A stretch of DNA of 64,000 bases from CALODL01 sp942492115. GTDB lineage: Bacteria; Planctomycetota; Phycisphaerae; UBA1845; CAIVHJ01. The position numbers were made by a program, and so were the translations under genes. Within the stretch, counting starts at the first letter, position 1, and each line of letters starts with the position of its first letter. Location of the stretch: NCBI GenBank assembly GCA_942492115.1, contig CALODL010000037.1, forward strand, positions 1 through 64,000, read 5' to 3'. The notes under the pieces are model-generated. The model worked only from the letters and a program-made list of their open reading frames with translations, made no database searches and was not told the DNA's origin. Positions 24,346 to 33,888 of this stretch are shown here, piece after piece.

Positions 24346-26615
24346 TGACGATGACTCCAAACGACGGCCCTCAAGCCTCGCTGTTCCACTCGCTGGGACA
24401 ACACATCTACCAGCGTCCGCTGGTGTGCATCGGCGTGTGGATTGCTATCGCGCTCATCACGGGATATCTGGCCCCAAGTCAGGAACGATTGCAACTCAGT
24501 GAACCCGCCTCGCTGCTCCCCGAAGACGCGCCCGTGAATGTGGCGATGGGGCTGCAGCGCGCTTCGTTCACCAGCGCAATTCCCCGAAGTCAGATTGTCA
24601 TGGTCTTCCACCGTGCTGCTGGACTGCAGCCTGCTGATGAACGCTACCTGGACCGTTTAGCCCGGACACTGCAGGAGGAGGGCCGCCAGGACGGCCGCGA
24701 GAATTGGCGAGTCAAATCTGCGAAGTTGTCGCCCTTCATGAGACCACGCTTGCGCAGTGAGGACGGACAAGCGAGCATGGTCGTCGTGGAACTGGAAGTC
24801 AACTTCCTGACGCAGCGTGCAGCCAAGGCTGTCGAGCGCGTGGAACATCTGGTCCAGGAGAACCTGCCGCAAGGACTGACGGTCGAGGTCACCGGCGACG
24901 CGGCCATCGGGCGCGAACACAATAACCGTGCTCAGCAGGCCCTCGATCGGACCACACAGGTGACCGTAGTAGCGGTCCTGGTGCTGCTCGCGCTGGTCTA
25001 TCGATCGCCGCTCGGGGCGTTGGTGCCACTCTTATCCATAGGCCTCAGTGTTTACATCGCATTTCGCATTCTGGACTTCCTGGCTCTGGCGGGGTGGTCC
25101 ATCTCCAATGCGGAGCGGACGTTCACCGTCGTCCTGCTGTTCGGGGCCGGGATCGACTACGCGTTGTTCTGGATTTCGCGGTATCGAGAGGAAATGTCTG
25201 CAGGCCGACCGCAGCTGCGCGCCGCGGTAGACGCCATGGCTGCAGTGGGGCCTGCGATCCTGGCCAGTGCGGGGACGACCATCGTCGGGTTGTCGCTGCT
25301 CGCGTTTGCCGACATGGTCGTGACACGAAATTCCGGGAAGGTCCTCGGTCTGGTCTTGAGTGTGTCTCTGCTCGCAGCCATGACCTTGACACCGGCAATG
25401 GCGGTCATTTTCGGCCGGGCGTTGTTCTGGCCGGGCCGACTCAATGCGGGGGGGACCATCGGGCAGCGGGCGCTGTGGCCGCGGGTGGCGGCAGACGTCG
25501 TCAAACGCCCCAGCCTGATTCTGGCATGCGGAATCCTGCTCCTTGCCATTCCGGCTTATTCCGGGTTGACCATGCCCGTGCGCTACGACAGTTTCGGCGA
25601 AGTTCCACAGAATTCGACTGCGTCGCGGGGGCTCGAACTTGCGGCGGAGCATTTCTCTCCCGATGCGTTGTTTTCATTCACCATTCTGCTCCGCAGCCCG
25701 CAGCTCGAGCGCGATGCAGACCGGGCCCGATCTGCTTCGGATCAGATGGCCGACGCACTGAGTCAGGTTGATGCGATCAGTGACCTCTGGCACCTCGACG
25801 CCCCACTTGGCCGGCACCCAGATCCCGCACTGGATCTGCTGTTCAAGACACCATTTGCGCGCAGCCAGGTCGAGGCATATTATTTTGCCGGAGACGCCGG
25901 CGTCCTGCAGATGGAGATCATGCAGAAGCATCCACCATTGAGCAGCCAAGCAACCGATGTGCTCGAACGTGCAACATCAATCGTCGAACAATGGTCCGCC
26001 TCGAATCTAGGCGCTGGCAGCGAGGTGTTTGCGCTTGGACTCACGCCGTACAGCGCCGACGTCAAAGCCATCTCTGATCGCGACCTGGATCGGATCATCG
26101 TGGGTGTAACGATCATTATCTGGTTGATCGTGGTCGTGTTCGTTCGGCGTATCGGTTTGTCCGTTTTTATGCTGCTGGCGACACTCATTACTTACGCGGC
26201 CGCACTTGGCGTCACCGACTGGCTGTTCGTCCACATCCTGGGCAGCGAGGGAATCGATTTCAATATCCGGCTTCTGGTTTTCGTGATCATCGTGGCCGTT
26301 GGCCAGGACTACAATATTTTCCTGGTCACACGCATCCGCCAGGAGATCAGGTCGTTCGACACTGCCCAGGCCATCGTCAGGTCTATCATCGTCACCGGCC
26401 CCGTCATCAGCTCTTGTGGCCTGATTATGGCTGCGACGCTCGGGTCGATCTGCACGACCGATGTCGAGCTGACCCAGCAGCTGGGATTTGCTTTCGCCGC
26501 GGGTATCCTGCTGGACACGTTCCTCGTCCGACCACTGCTCATTCCAAGCTACTGCCTCATCAGCGAGAGGCTCTGGCCGCAGTCTGCACTCGCGCGCAGC
26601 AAACCGATCGGATGA
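24345..26615 (+). CDS. MMPL/RND-superfamily transporter
   Basis: A 756-residue inner-membrane protein with RND topology: one N-terminal helix (about 27-45), a periplasmic loop (45-200), a block of five helices (about 205-390), then the same arrangement repeated (helix about 390, loop 410-580, helices 580-745). Family landmarks are the helix-4 region with GIDYALFWISRYREEM and its second-half counterpart VGQDYNIFLVTRIRQEI. The paired Asp residues (IDY, QDY) match the proton-relay positions of MmpL proteins. Substrate unknown; lipids or hopanoids are typical for the family. It is coupled to the upstream GNAT gene and convergent with comEC. Confidence 0.88.
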   Translation: MTMTPNDGPQASLFHSLGQHIYQRPLVCIGVWIAIALITGYLAPSQERLQLSEPASLLPEDAPVNVAMGLQRASFTSAIPRSQIVMVFHRAAGLQPADERYLDRLARTLQEEGRQDGRENWRVKSAKLSPFMRPRLRSEDGQASMVVVELEVNFLTQRAAKAVERVEHLVQENLPQGLTVEVTGDAAIGREHNNRAQQALDRTTQVTVVAVLVLLALVYRSPLGALVPLLSIGLSVYIAFRILDFLALAGWSISNAERTFTVVLLFGAGIDYALFWISRYREEMSAGRPQLRAAVDAMAAVGPAILASAGTTIVGLSLLAFADMVVTRNSGKVLGLVLSVSLLAAMTLTPAMAVIFGRALFWPGRLNAGGTIGQRALWPRVAADVVKRPSLILACGILLLAIPAYSGLTMPVRYDSFGEVPQNSTASRGLELAAEHFSPDALFSFTILLRSPQLERDADRARSASDQMADALSQVDAISDLWHLDAPLGRHPDPALDLLFKTPFARSQVEAYYFAGDAGVLQMEIMQKHPPLSSQATDVLERATSIVEQWSASNLGAGSEVFALGLTPYSADVKAISDRDLDRIIVGVTIIIWLIVVVFVRRIGLSVFMLLATLITYAAALGVTDWLFVHILGSEGIDFNIRLLVFVIIVAVGQDYNIFLVTRIRQEIRSFDTAQAIVRSIIVTGPVISSCGLIMAATLGSICTTDVELTQQLGFAFAAGILLDTFLVRPLLIPSYCLISERLWPQSALARSKPIG

Positions 26616-26700
26616 TATGCACGGACCTCAGCCTGTTTCGCTGTGGGTTGCACTTTGAAACAGCCAGGTCACCGCTCCCGGTTCACTCACCGGCACCCGT

Positions 26701-29058
26701 CTACCGGAGAGCGCATGCATACCCGGTCTCTGCCGAATTGACGAACTGCACGGTGGGCCAGGTTCGCACAAGCTCATCCATGGCCCCGGGGCTGGCAGCG
26801 TTGAATATGACCGTACGTAAGCCCAGTGTCTGCAGGAATAGGGAATCGAGTGCCATTTCTGCGTCGGGGCGCGTCAGAATGAGGGTGTCCGCCTCAATCC
26901 CGGAATCCGTGATCTTCTGGACGACGTAGGGCGTCATGGCGCCGGCGAGGAGGACCGTGTGCCGGGGGCCGTGCAACAATGCGATGAGTGCACGATCGGC
27001 CGTGCTGGAGCCTGGTGGCATGTCCATCCGTGGCCAGACGAAACGCGCGTCAATCCCACGAATGGGGAGCTGGGTTCCGGCCACGGCGCTGCGTGGTCTG
27101 ACGTCCAGGGTTTCGCAGTGTTCGAACAAGTGGGTCAGCGCAGTGCCTGGTCGTCGCCGCGTCAGCAGATGCTTGGAAAGCCATGTTTCGGAACCGCTTT
27201 CGAGGAGGTGATACATGGCATTGAACCGGCAGCTCTCGCCCGTCGTCGCGATGAACCGCCGTGGCTGATGATAGCCGTAATCCAACAGGAACTGTCGCAA
27301 TGCCACGGCAGCAGACTTGCCGGTGTGACCATCTCCGATATCAACCGCCGTTATGGTGCCGGCCGCGTGGATGACCACGCCGCCTGCCGGCAGTGCATGG
27401 ATGCTCACGGTACTGTCGCACCACTGCTTGCACTGTAATACACTCAGTGCGGCGAGAGCACTACAGAGCAGCATACGACGTCCAATGCGGGGTGGGCACA
27501 ACAGGATGAGTAGCGTTGCGTAGTAGGCCGTGATCCATGGCCACGATGGCGCGGCCACGGAGATGGCACATCCCGGAAGCTGTTCGAGCCATTCAACGAG
27601 ACGTATCGCGGCGCGCGTAGCGAGTTCGACTGGTGCACACAGTCCGGCTGCAGCATGTGTTGAGACCATGCCGACGGCCAGCTTGAAGAATCCCGCTATC
27701 AGAGCGATCGCAATGACCGGCACGAAGATCACGGCCAGGACAGCACCATACGGGTGAACGGTACCGAAGTGCGTGGCGATGAGCGGCGCCCCGGCGAGCC
27801 ATGCGAGTCCGCTGACGTACAGGCTTGATGTGACCATCGCGCGGGCACGATGGAGGACCGCCTGCAGGGGTGCTGGTCGCACGGACCCGCTGCGCGATGT
27901 GACGCGTGCCGTGACATGAGGCAAGCCGAGAACAATTCCGCCCGTGATCACGAAGGAGAGTTGAAAGCCTGGACGGAACAAGTCATGGGGTTGGATCGCG
28001 AGGATGATGAGCGCGGCCGCGCAGAGGCTGTTGAGGCTGTCCGGCACCCGGCGGCCAACCATTCCGGTGCTGGCTATGATGACCAGGATCAGCGCTCGCG
28101 TCGCGGAGGGTTGCGCCTCGATCATTGCACCGTAGGACAACAGGATCACGACGATGGCAGAAGCTGCGAGGCGCCGACGAAGGCGCAAACCGCGCGCGAC
28201 CATCCACAGCGCCCCGGCAATCAGACCGACATGCATTCCGGACAGCGCCAGAACATGGGCCAGGCCGGTGACGCGAAAGGGGCGGATCTGGTCTTCGTTC
28301 ATGAGTCCACGCCTTCCCAGCAGGATGGCCTGTTGCAGGTCGGCGACGTTGCCGGGGAGGCCACACGCCACGGCGCGGCCTGCCCGTTCCCGGGCAGTCC
28401 ACCGCCATCGCGTAATGGGCCCATGGTCGTGGTCGTGGAGGACCATCAGCGCGGGAGGCCCTACGCAGCTCAGTTGACCGACGACGCGTCCGTCCGCACT
28501 ACGGGAGGGCCGCTCGATGGCATGTCCTCGAACCCGAATGCATGTGCCGGGCGCCGGAGGGGCACCACCACGTGTGTGAATCCGAACTCGGCCGCTGAGT
28601 TGGCGGATGCCCTCGATGGCCCAGCCACGTTCGAGGTCAAGGAGGATGGAATGCCCCTGTCGCTGTGGACGCCATGGTAGCCCATCAGCGGTCACCCCGT
28701 GCGGGCGGACGTCTACCACGCGGCCTTCGAGGGTCACGGCGTGCGCAGCGGTCGGCCAGACGTGGCGGACATCGTGCGACGGCGCGTGCCGTAGACTGGC
28801 GTCGTGGCACAGTGCTCCCGCCGCACACGCCGAGAGTGCGAGTCCGGCACGCGCGACCGTAGCCGATTTCGTCAGCAGTGCGCTGAGTGTGCCGATACCG
28901 AGCAGCATGACCACGGGCAAGGTGGGCACCGGCGCTGTGGCGTCAATGAGGATGCCGCCCGCCAGCGCGCCGACGGGCCACAACAGTGGCGGCGCGCGGC
29001 GCGATGTATCCGGCGCAACACTGCGGAGGTAGAATAGCGTTGAGTCATGAATGACCAT
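26701..29058 (-). CDS. comEC: ComEC/Rec2-family competence protein with degenerate metallo-beta-lactamase-like domain
   Basis: A 785-residue membrane protein. An N-terminal OB-like region (about 75-210) is followed by the competence domain with LAHVLALSGMHVGLIAGAL, ATRALILVIIA and about ten hydrophobic helices. It would form the inner-membrane channel for transforming ssDNA. The C-terminal part (from about 560) aligns in outline with the MBL-fold nuclease domain (TITAVDIGDGHTG in place of LDVGQGD). Where HxHxDH should be there is IATTGESCRFNAM, so the metal ligands are missing. The frame opens upstream to 29598, but that part is the antisense of the divergent HAD gene and is rejected. ATG 29058 lies within 40 bp of the HAD start, so the true start could be slightly further in. 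Confidence 0.85.
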   Translation of the reverse strand: MVIHDSTLFYLRSVAPDTSRRAPPLLWPVGALAGGILIDATAPVPTLPVVMLLGIGTLSALLTKSATVARAGLALSACAAGALCHDASLRHAPSHDVRHVWPTAAHAVTLEGRVVDVRPHGVTADGLPWRPQRQGHSILLDLERGWAIEGIRQLSGRVRIHTRGGAPPAPGTCIRVRGHAIERPSRSADGRVVGQLSCVGPPALMVLHDHDHGPITRWRWTARERAGRAVACGLPGNVADLQQAILLGRRGLMNEDQIRPFRVTGLAHVLALSGMHVGLIAGALWMVARGLRLRRRLAASAIVVILLSYGAMIEAQPSATRALILVIIASTGMVGRRVPDSLNSLCAAALIILAIQPHDLFRPGFQLSFVITGGIVLGLPHVTARVTSRSGSVRPAPLQAVLHRARAMVTSSLYVSGLAWLAGAPLIATHFGTVHPYGAVLAVIFVPVIAIALIAGFFKLAVGMVSTHAAAGLCAPVELATRAAIRLVEWLEQLPGCAISVAAPSWPWITAYYATLLILLCPPRIGRRMLLCSALAALSVLQCKQWCDSTVSIHALPAGGVVIHAAGTITAVDIGDGHTGKSAAVALRQFLLDYGYHQPRRFIATTGESCRFNAMYHLLESGSETWLSKHLLTRRRPGTALTHLFEHCETLDVRPRSAVAGTQLPIRGIDARFVWPRMDMPPGSSTADRALIALLHGPRHTVLLAGAMTPYVVQKITDSGIEADTLILTRPDAEMALDSLFLQTLGLRTVIFNAASPGAMDELVRTWPTVQFVNSAETGYACALR

Positions 29059-29097
29059 CGATCTATGAAATGGACGGGGCGGGTAGCTGCAGGCGCA

Positions 29098-29673
29098 ATG
29101 AGAATCCCGCAGGTGGTCGTTTTTGACATGGATGGGACTTTGACCGAGCCCGTTCTCGATTTCGACGCGATTCGAGCTGAAATAGGCGTGACCGGCACAC
29201 TGCTCGAGGCACTGGCCGAGATGGATCCTGAACGGCACGCCGCTGCAATGTCCGTTGTCGAACGGCACGAAGCCCATGCAGCCCGGACGGCAGCGCTGCG
29301 CCCGTGGGCGGGTGAGGTGGTTCGTGTCATTCGCGACGCGGGCATCCCGATCTGCGTTGCGACACGTAACTCGCGTAAATCGGCCGAAATCACATTGGGC
29401 CGACATGGTTTGGAGTTCGATTACGTCGATACGCGTGAGGACGGGCCAGCCAAGCCTGCACCGGATCCAATCCTGAGGTGTTGTGCCCGGGTCGATGCGT
29501 CCCCGTGTGCGGCGTGGATGGTGGGCGATTATCTTTACGATGTACAGTGCGGCCGCCAGGCGGGCGCGGTTACCGTCTTGTTGAGTGGCCAACCGCACCC
29601 TGACTACGCAGCGGAGGCCGAGTTCGTCATTGGCTGTTTGAGCGAGTTGCCAGGTCTCGCCGGATTGGAGTGA
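29098..29673 (+). CDS. HAD-superfamily hydrolase (phosphoglycolate phosphatase-like)
   Basis: A haloacid-dehalogenase fold phosphatase of about 191 residues. Motif I is DMDGTL (nucleophile Asp10, general acid Asp12), motif II is ATRNS with a Thr, motif III is the Lys in AKPAPDPI, motif IV is GDYLYD. An alpha-helical cap is inserted after motif I (about 20-85), as in subfamily I. Substrate unknown; phosphoglycolate or nucleotide phosphates are possible. In-frame ATGs exist at 29047 and 29068; 29098 is preferred because MRIPQVVVFDMDG is the usual N-terminus and the earlier starts overlap comEC. It is followed immediately by the LolA-like gene. Confidence 0.82.
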   Translation: MRIPQVVVFDMDGTLTEPVLDFDAIRAEIGVTGTLLEALAEMDPERHAAAMSVVERHEAHAARTAALRPWAGEVVRVIRDAGIPICVATRNSRKSAEITLGRHGLEFDYVDTREDGPAKPAPDPILRCCARVDASPCAAWMVGDYLYDVQCGRQAGAVTVLLSGQPHPDYAAEAEFVIGCLSELPGLAGLE

Positions 29674-29675
29674 AC

Positions 29676-30470
29676 ATGATCAGAGTCTTTGTTGCACTGT
29701 CAGTCGTTCTTGGAGCCTTGGTCAGTCCGCCATCCAGCGATGCGGGGCAGGCTCCCGCTGATGCACAGGATCCCGGGCTCGACGAGGTTCTCGAGCGTCT
29801 CGAACGGGCAGGGCGCGATCTGGTCGATTTGCGCGCCACCGTTGAGTATTCGGTGACGCAGGCAATCAAGGAAGACGAGGATGATCCGGATGAAGTTCAG
29901 ACCTTCGAGGGCTCGATCAAGCTTCAGCGACAGCCCGAAGCCCGGTTCATTATCCATCTGGCGAGCTGGACAGATGGTCGGGTTCTCGTGGATGACGATC
30001 CGAAATGGTATATCCTTGATGGAACGTGGTTGATCGAGGTCCGGACCAAGGAAGAGCGCATCATCCGGCAACAGCTGGTTGAGGATGGGCAGGTTGTCGA
30101 TCCATTTCGACTCGGCGAGGGGTTGTTTCCGCTGCCTTTTGGTCAGACCCGCGCCGACATGATCAGTGAGTTCGACATGGAACTCCTGGAACGAACTGCG
30201 GACAACACCGATCACATCGTTGGCATCCCCAAGCCGGCCTCTGATTTGAGTTCGCGATACAGCCGCGTGGAGCTGTTCATTTCGCACAATCCGAAGACCG
30301 CCGGGCTTCCGGTGCGCGTCGTCCTGCACGATTTCAAGGATCACACGGTGAAGGCCGTCCAGTTCAACAGCCTCAAGCTCAATCCCGGTCTCGAGAAGAG
30401 CGATTTTTCCGTGCCCCACCGAGCCCGGAAGTGGGAGCAGGTCGAGAAGCGGCTCGGTGAGGGCAACTGA
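29676..30470 (+). CDS. exported LolA-like outer-membrane lipoprotein carrier family protein
   Basis: A 264-residue protein with a signal peptide (about 1-22) and a beta-rich body typical of the LolA/LolB-like fold: LVDLRATVEYSVTQ, FEGSIKLQRQPEARFIIHL, DPKWYILDGTWLIEVRTKEE, LPFGQTRADMISEF, and a final VPHRARKWEQVEKRL. It probably binds a lipid or lipoprotein acyl chain in the periplasm; it is a family member rather than a proven LolA. ATG 29676 is preferred with GGAG 6 nt upstream, inside the HAD gene's end, so the two genes form an operon. No U-tract terminator is seen after it. Confidence 0.75.
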   Translation: MIRVFVALSVVLGALVSPPSSDAGQAPADAQDPGLDEVLERLERAGRDLVDLRATVEYSVTQAIKEDEDDPDEVQTFEGSIKLQRQPEARFIIHLASWTDGRVLVDDDPKWYILDGTWLIEVRTKEERIIRQQLVEDGQVVDPFRLGEGLFPLPFGQTRADMISEFDMELLERTADNTDHIVGIPKPASDLSSRYSRVELFISHNPKTAGLPVRVVLHDFKDHTVKAVQFNSLKLNPGLEKSDFSVPHRARKWEQVEKRLGEGN

Positions 30471-30821
30471 ATGCGTGGGGCAGACCCCGCACATGGCGCA
30501 TCCATCTTGTTTTGCATCACTTACGCGTTTTAGCGTACGTGGCCGGTGGCGACCGGTGAATGAATGGTCCACCTCGTCCTTTATGCTTTCCTAACACGAT
30601 CCTGGTCGTACTGTTAAGGTTCCCTCAGCCTGTTTCTTTGTGGTTCGGCGGCAAAGATTCACAAGGTCGGGGGCGCGCCGCCGATATATTGTGTGTTCGC
30701 ATCTTCGGGTGCTACCAGATATAGTGGTACGGGCGTTGACATGTCGAACCTTCGAATCCGGGAACCCAACGGGATGCACTCGATGAGCTTGGGTAAAAGG
30801 CACCATAACCCTAGTTTTTGG

Positions 30822-30851
30822 TTGGACCACCACAACATGTTGTGGTATAGA
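30822..30851 (+). promoter_or_regulatory. nrdJ promoter with an 18-bp perfect palindrome filling the spacer (NrdR-box-like operator)
   Basis: The gene-free stretch 30471-30961 carries this element. TTGGAC (30822-30827) and TATAGA (30846-30851) form a promoter with an 18-nt spacer. Positions 30829-30846 are the exact palindrome ACCACAACATGTTGTGGT. Its inner 16 bp match the published NrdR-box consensus ACACWATATATWGTGT at 12 of 16 positions. A second weaker match (CGCCGATATATTGTGT, 30679-30694) lies upstream. A repressor bound here would block RNA polymerase. No cobalamin-riboswitch box is seen although the gene is B12-dependent. Confidence 0.5.
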
Positions 30852-30961
30852 TTCTCCGCTCGTCCCATATTTTGTATTTCCCATTCGGGCGAGTTCCGGT
30901 TTTTGGAAAAATGGAAACCCTTAGCATAGCCCGTTCCCTGGCGGGTACGGACGGAGTACGT

Positions 30962-33520
30962 ATGTCTCTGTTGACCACGGATGTGTCAGGTCGAATCAGT
31001 GAGCAGGCGCTGAGCGAAAACGCTCGGCGTGTTCTGGAGGCGCGGTACCTCAAAAAGGATGAGTCGGGCAGCTGCACGGAAACCCCGCAGCAGCTTTTCC
31101 GGCGAGTCGCCAGAACGATTGCCGATGCTGAGCTCGATCACGGGATGGATCCCGCCAAGCGCAGCGAGTGGGAGGACGTCTTCTATGGCCTGATGGCTCG
31201 TGGAGAGTTCATGCCCAACAGCCCGACGCTCATGAACGCCGGGCGTGACATGGGTATGCTGAGCGCTTGTTTCGTCTTGCCCGTCAGGGATTCAATCAAC
31301 GAAATCTTTGACGCCATCAAACACACGGCCTTGATTCAGAAGGCTGGGGGGGGCACGGGATTCGCGTTCGACGAATTGCGTCCCACCGGCGACTACATCA
31401 GCAGCTCGGGCGGGACCACGAGTGGCCCGATCAGTTTCTGGCGGGCGTTCAGCGAAGCGACCAATGCAATCCAGCAGGGTGCGTTTCGCCGCGGCGCCAA
31501 CATGGGGATGATGTACATCACGCACCCGGACATCTTGAAGTTCCTCAACGCCAAGCAGGATCTTTCACAATTCACCAATTACAACATATCGATCAAGATA
31601 CCGGACGCCTGGATGGAGTCGTTCTTATCCGATGCCAGCGCTCCGCACGTCGTGATCAACCCTCGGACCCAGAAGCAGTACGTCATTCCGCGTGATGTCG
31701 ACATCTGGAAGTACGACTTGCGTACTCTGGTGCCATTCGATGGGCAGGATCTCGACGGCGCGTTCTACACGCGACGCGAGATCTGGGACATTATCGTGGG
31801 GAACGCATGGCGTACCGGCGAGCCTGGAATCGTCTTCACTGATCGGATCAATGAAGTCAATCCGACACCGCATATCGGTCGAATCGAGAGCACCAATCCT
31901 TGTGGAGAGCAACCGCTGTTGCCCTACGAAGCGTGCAATCTTGGAAGTATCAATCTGAGCAAATTCGTCGACAAGGCCGGTACACCAGAGGCATGTGTTG
32001 ATTGGGCTGGCCTGCGGACCTGTGTGCACAACACAGTCCGGTTCCTCGACAACGTCATCGATGTCAACAGATATCCATTGCCCGAAATCGAGGCAGTCTG
32101 CAAGGGCAATCGTAAGATTGGGCTCGGCGTGATGGGTTTTGCCGACGCCCTGTTCCAGCTTCAGGTGCGTTACGACAGTGACGAAGGCGTCGCCTGGGGC
32201 GAGCGCTTCATGAAGTTCATCAATGACGAGGCGCATGTCTACAGCGAGAAGCTCGCCGATGAACGCGGGTGCTTCCCCAACTGGGAAGGGAGCCTGTGGC
32301 AGACCCAATGGAACCGTCGCCAACGGAATGCCTGCAGCACGACGGTCGCCCCGACGGGAACGATCAGTATCATCGCTGGCTGTTCAGGCGGAATCGAGCC
32401 ATTGTTCAGCCTGGCGTTTTTCCGCAACGTCTTGAAGGGGCAACAGCAGGGCGACAAGCCCATGGTCGAAATTAACCCGATTTTCCGCCAAGTCGCGGAA
32501 TCTCGTGGATTTCTCAGCGAGGGTTTGATGGACCGCATCGCCACGGACGGCACCCTCGCGCATATTAAAGAGATCCCGGGCGATGTCCGGGATACATTCG
32601 TGTGTGCCCATGACATTGCCCCGGAGTGGCATATGCGCATGCAGGCCGCGTTCCAGAAACACAATGACTCTTCTATCTCCAAGACGATCAACTTCCCGAA
32701 CGATTGTTCGACAGAGGACGTCGAGCAAATCTATCGGCTGGCGTATGAGATGCGCTGCAAGGGGGTGACCGTCTACAGGGATGGATGCCGTCAGAGTCAG
32801 CCTATGGCCCTCAAACAGAGCGACGAAAAGGAGTCGGCGCCGATCGAAGCCGAGGCTGTCCCGGAGGTCACTACGGTGGAGCCTAAGGACACCCCTGAAA
32901 TCGTCAGCGGTCTGCGTATTCGCCAGATGACACCGTTCGGCAATATGCACGTCAAGATCACGATTAATCCAGTCAACAGTTGTGAGCTCGAAGTGTTCGC
33001 TCAACTGGGCAAGGCTGGCGAGTTGGCCAACAGCGACCTCGAGGCGATCTGCCGTATGATCAGCTTGTGGTTGCGTTCGGGCGGCTCGCTCAAGCATGTC
33101 ATCAATCAGCTCAAGGGAATCGGTTCGTCGCTGCAAGTGCCCACGAAAGAGGGCAAGATCATGAGTCTCGGCGATGGATTGGCCCGTGCTTTGAAGAAGT
33201 ATCAACGTGCCAAGGAGCGCTTTGGAATCGAAGAATTGCTTCTTGGACGCATCGATCTCAGTGAACTCGATCGCCCCCCGGGTGTTGGCTCCGGTGCACG
33301 AAACGGCAACGGTTCGGGGTTAGGAAATGGGAAGCGCAACGGTAATAGCCACGGTCTGCGCCACGCCACTCCCGGGATGTCCGCAGCGACCGGAGATGCG
33401 GACGTCTCCTCTCCAACAGCCACGATGCAATACAAGGTTTGCTGTCCGGAATGCCAGGGAACCTTGTATTTCAGCGAAGGCTGTGCGAAATGTGAAGGTT
33501 GCGGATACTCCCAATGCTAA
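30962..33520 (+). CDS. nrdJ: adenosylcobalamin-dependent (class II) ribonucleotide reductase
   Basis: An 852-residue NrdJ that reduces ribonucleotides to deoxyribonucleotides with a B12-generated thiyl radical, independent of oxygen. Seen: MPNSPTLMNAG with the first active-site region, LSACFVLPV, KAGGGTGFAFDELRPTG, the catalytic NPCGEQPLLPYEACNLGS, the second Cys in RNACSTTVAPTGTISIIAGCSGG, and a TSCPD-like region (about 650-760). The C-terminal tail YKVCCPECQGTL ... CAKCEGCGYSQC is the Cys-rich thioredoxin-recycling or Zn segment. ATG 30962 is chosen for GGAG 5 nt upstream; ATG 30911 in the same frame is an alternative. A strong terminator follows, so it is monocistronic. Confidence 0.93.
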   Translation: MSLLTTDVSGRISEQALSENARRVLEARYLKKDESGSCTETPQQLFRRVARTIADAELDHGMDPAKRSEWEDVFYGLMARGEFMPNSPTLMNAGRDMGMLSACFVLPVRDSINEIFDAIKHTALIQKAGGGTGFAFDELRPTGDYISSSGGTTSGPISFWRAFSEATNAIQQGAFRRGANMGMMYITHPDILKFLNAKQDLSQFTNYNISIKIPDAWMESFLSDASAPHVVINPRTQKQYVIPRDVDIWKYDLRTLVPFDGQDLDGAFYTRREIWDIIVGNAWRTGEPGIVFTDRINEVNPTPHIGRIESTNPCGEQPLLPYEACNLGSINLSKFVDKAGTPEACVDWAGLRTCVHNTVRFLDNVIDVNRYPLPEIEAVCKGNRKIGLGVMGFADALFQLQVRYDSDEGVAWGERFMKFINDEAHVYSEKLADERGCFPNWEGSLWQTQWNRRQRNACSTTVAPTGTISIIAGCSGGIEPLFSLAFFRNVLKGQQQGDKPMVEINPIFRQVAESRGFLSEGLMDRIATDGTLAHIKEIPGDVRDTFVCAHDIAPEWHMRMQAAFQKHNDSSISKTINFPNDCSTEDVEQIYRLAYEMRCKGVTVYRDGCRQSQPMALKQSDEKESAPIEAEAVPEVTTVEPKDTPEIVSGLRIRQMTPFGNMHVKITINPVNSCELEVFAQLGKAGELANSDLEAICRMISLWLRSGGSLKHVINQLKGIGSSLQVPTKEGKIMSLGDGLARALKKYQRAKERFGIEELLLGRIDLSELDRPPGVGSGARNGNGSGLGNGKRNGNSHGLRHATPGMSAATGDADVSSPTATMQYKVCCPECQGTLYFSEGCAKCEGCGYSQC

Positions 33521-33671
33521 GGTGCCCAAAGGATTGAGCCAGCAGGTGTCGATTTGCATAAAACGCTGGAAAAGAGGCACTTCGAGGCATAAAACTTAAA
33601 TGTTCGGCGTGTTGCAGGTCGATACAGGTAGATAAAAGAAGGCAATGCCACGCCTTCGCACAGGAATCATA

Positions 33672-33722
33672 GAGGGGCTTTCGGCGTAAGCCGGACACAT
33701 TCAATTTGGCTTCTTTCCCCTC
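33672..33722 (+). other. structured 3' region of the nrdJ transcript
   Basis: The gene-free stretch 33521-33888 contains GAGGGG (33672-33677) pairing with CCCCTC (33717-33722), and inside it a hairpin CGGC-GTAA-GCCG with a GNRA tetraloop (33682-33693). It is directly followed by the terminator stem. It could be a structured 3' UTR or a small RNA; no known RNA family is recognised and no promoter for it is obvious. Confidence 0.3.
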
Positions 33723-33725
33723 CGG

Positions 33726-33769
33726 AAAGCACCGGGGATGCTCATGTAGCTCTCGGTGCTTTCTTTTTT
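33726..33769 (+). terminator. Rho-independent terminator of nrdJ
   Basis: The stem AAAGCACCG / CGGTGCTTT (33726-33734 and 33754-33762) with a 19-nt loop that can pair further is followed by C and six T. It lies about 205 nt after the nrdJ stop. Confidence 0.8.
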
Positions 33770-33888
33770 GGGCCCTCGCCTCCGCACAGCTTTCCCGTTG
33801 AAGGTCCGGCGGAGCATTGTCGCTCAATCTGCCACGGCAGGCTTCGTTGCGTGTTGGGCCCGATTTCGATCCAGCCCAGAGGGCGAGC

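Noticed and set aside
29059..29598. N-terminal extension of comEC by 180 codons
   Set aside because: It lies entirely antisense to the HAD hydrolase gene and has no membrane or competence features.
30471..30961. Cobalamin riboswitch before the B12-dependent nrdJ
   Set aside because: No GCCACTG B12 box or matching multi-arm structure was found; a palindromic operator is present instead.
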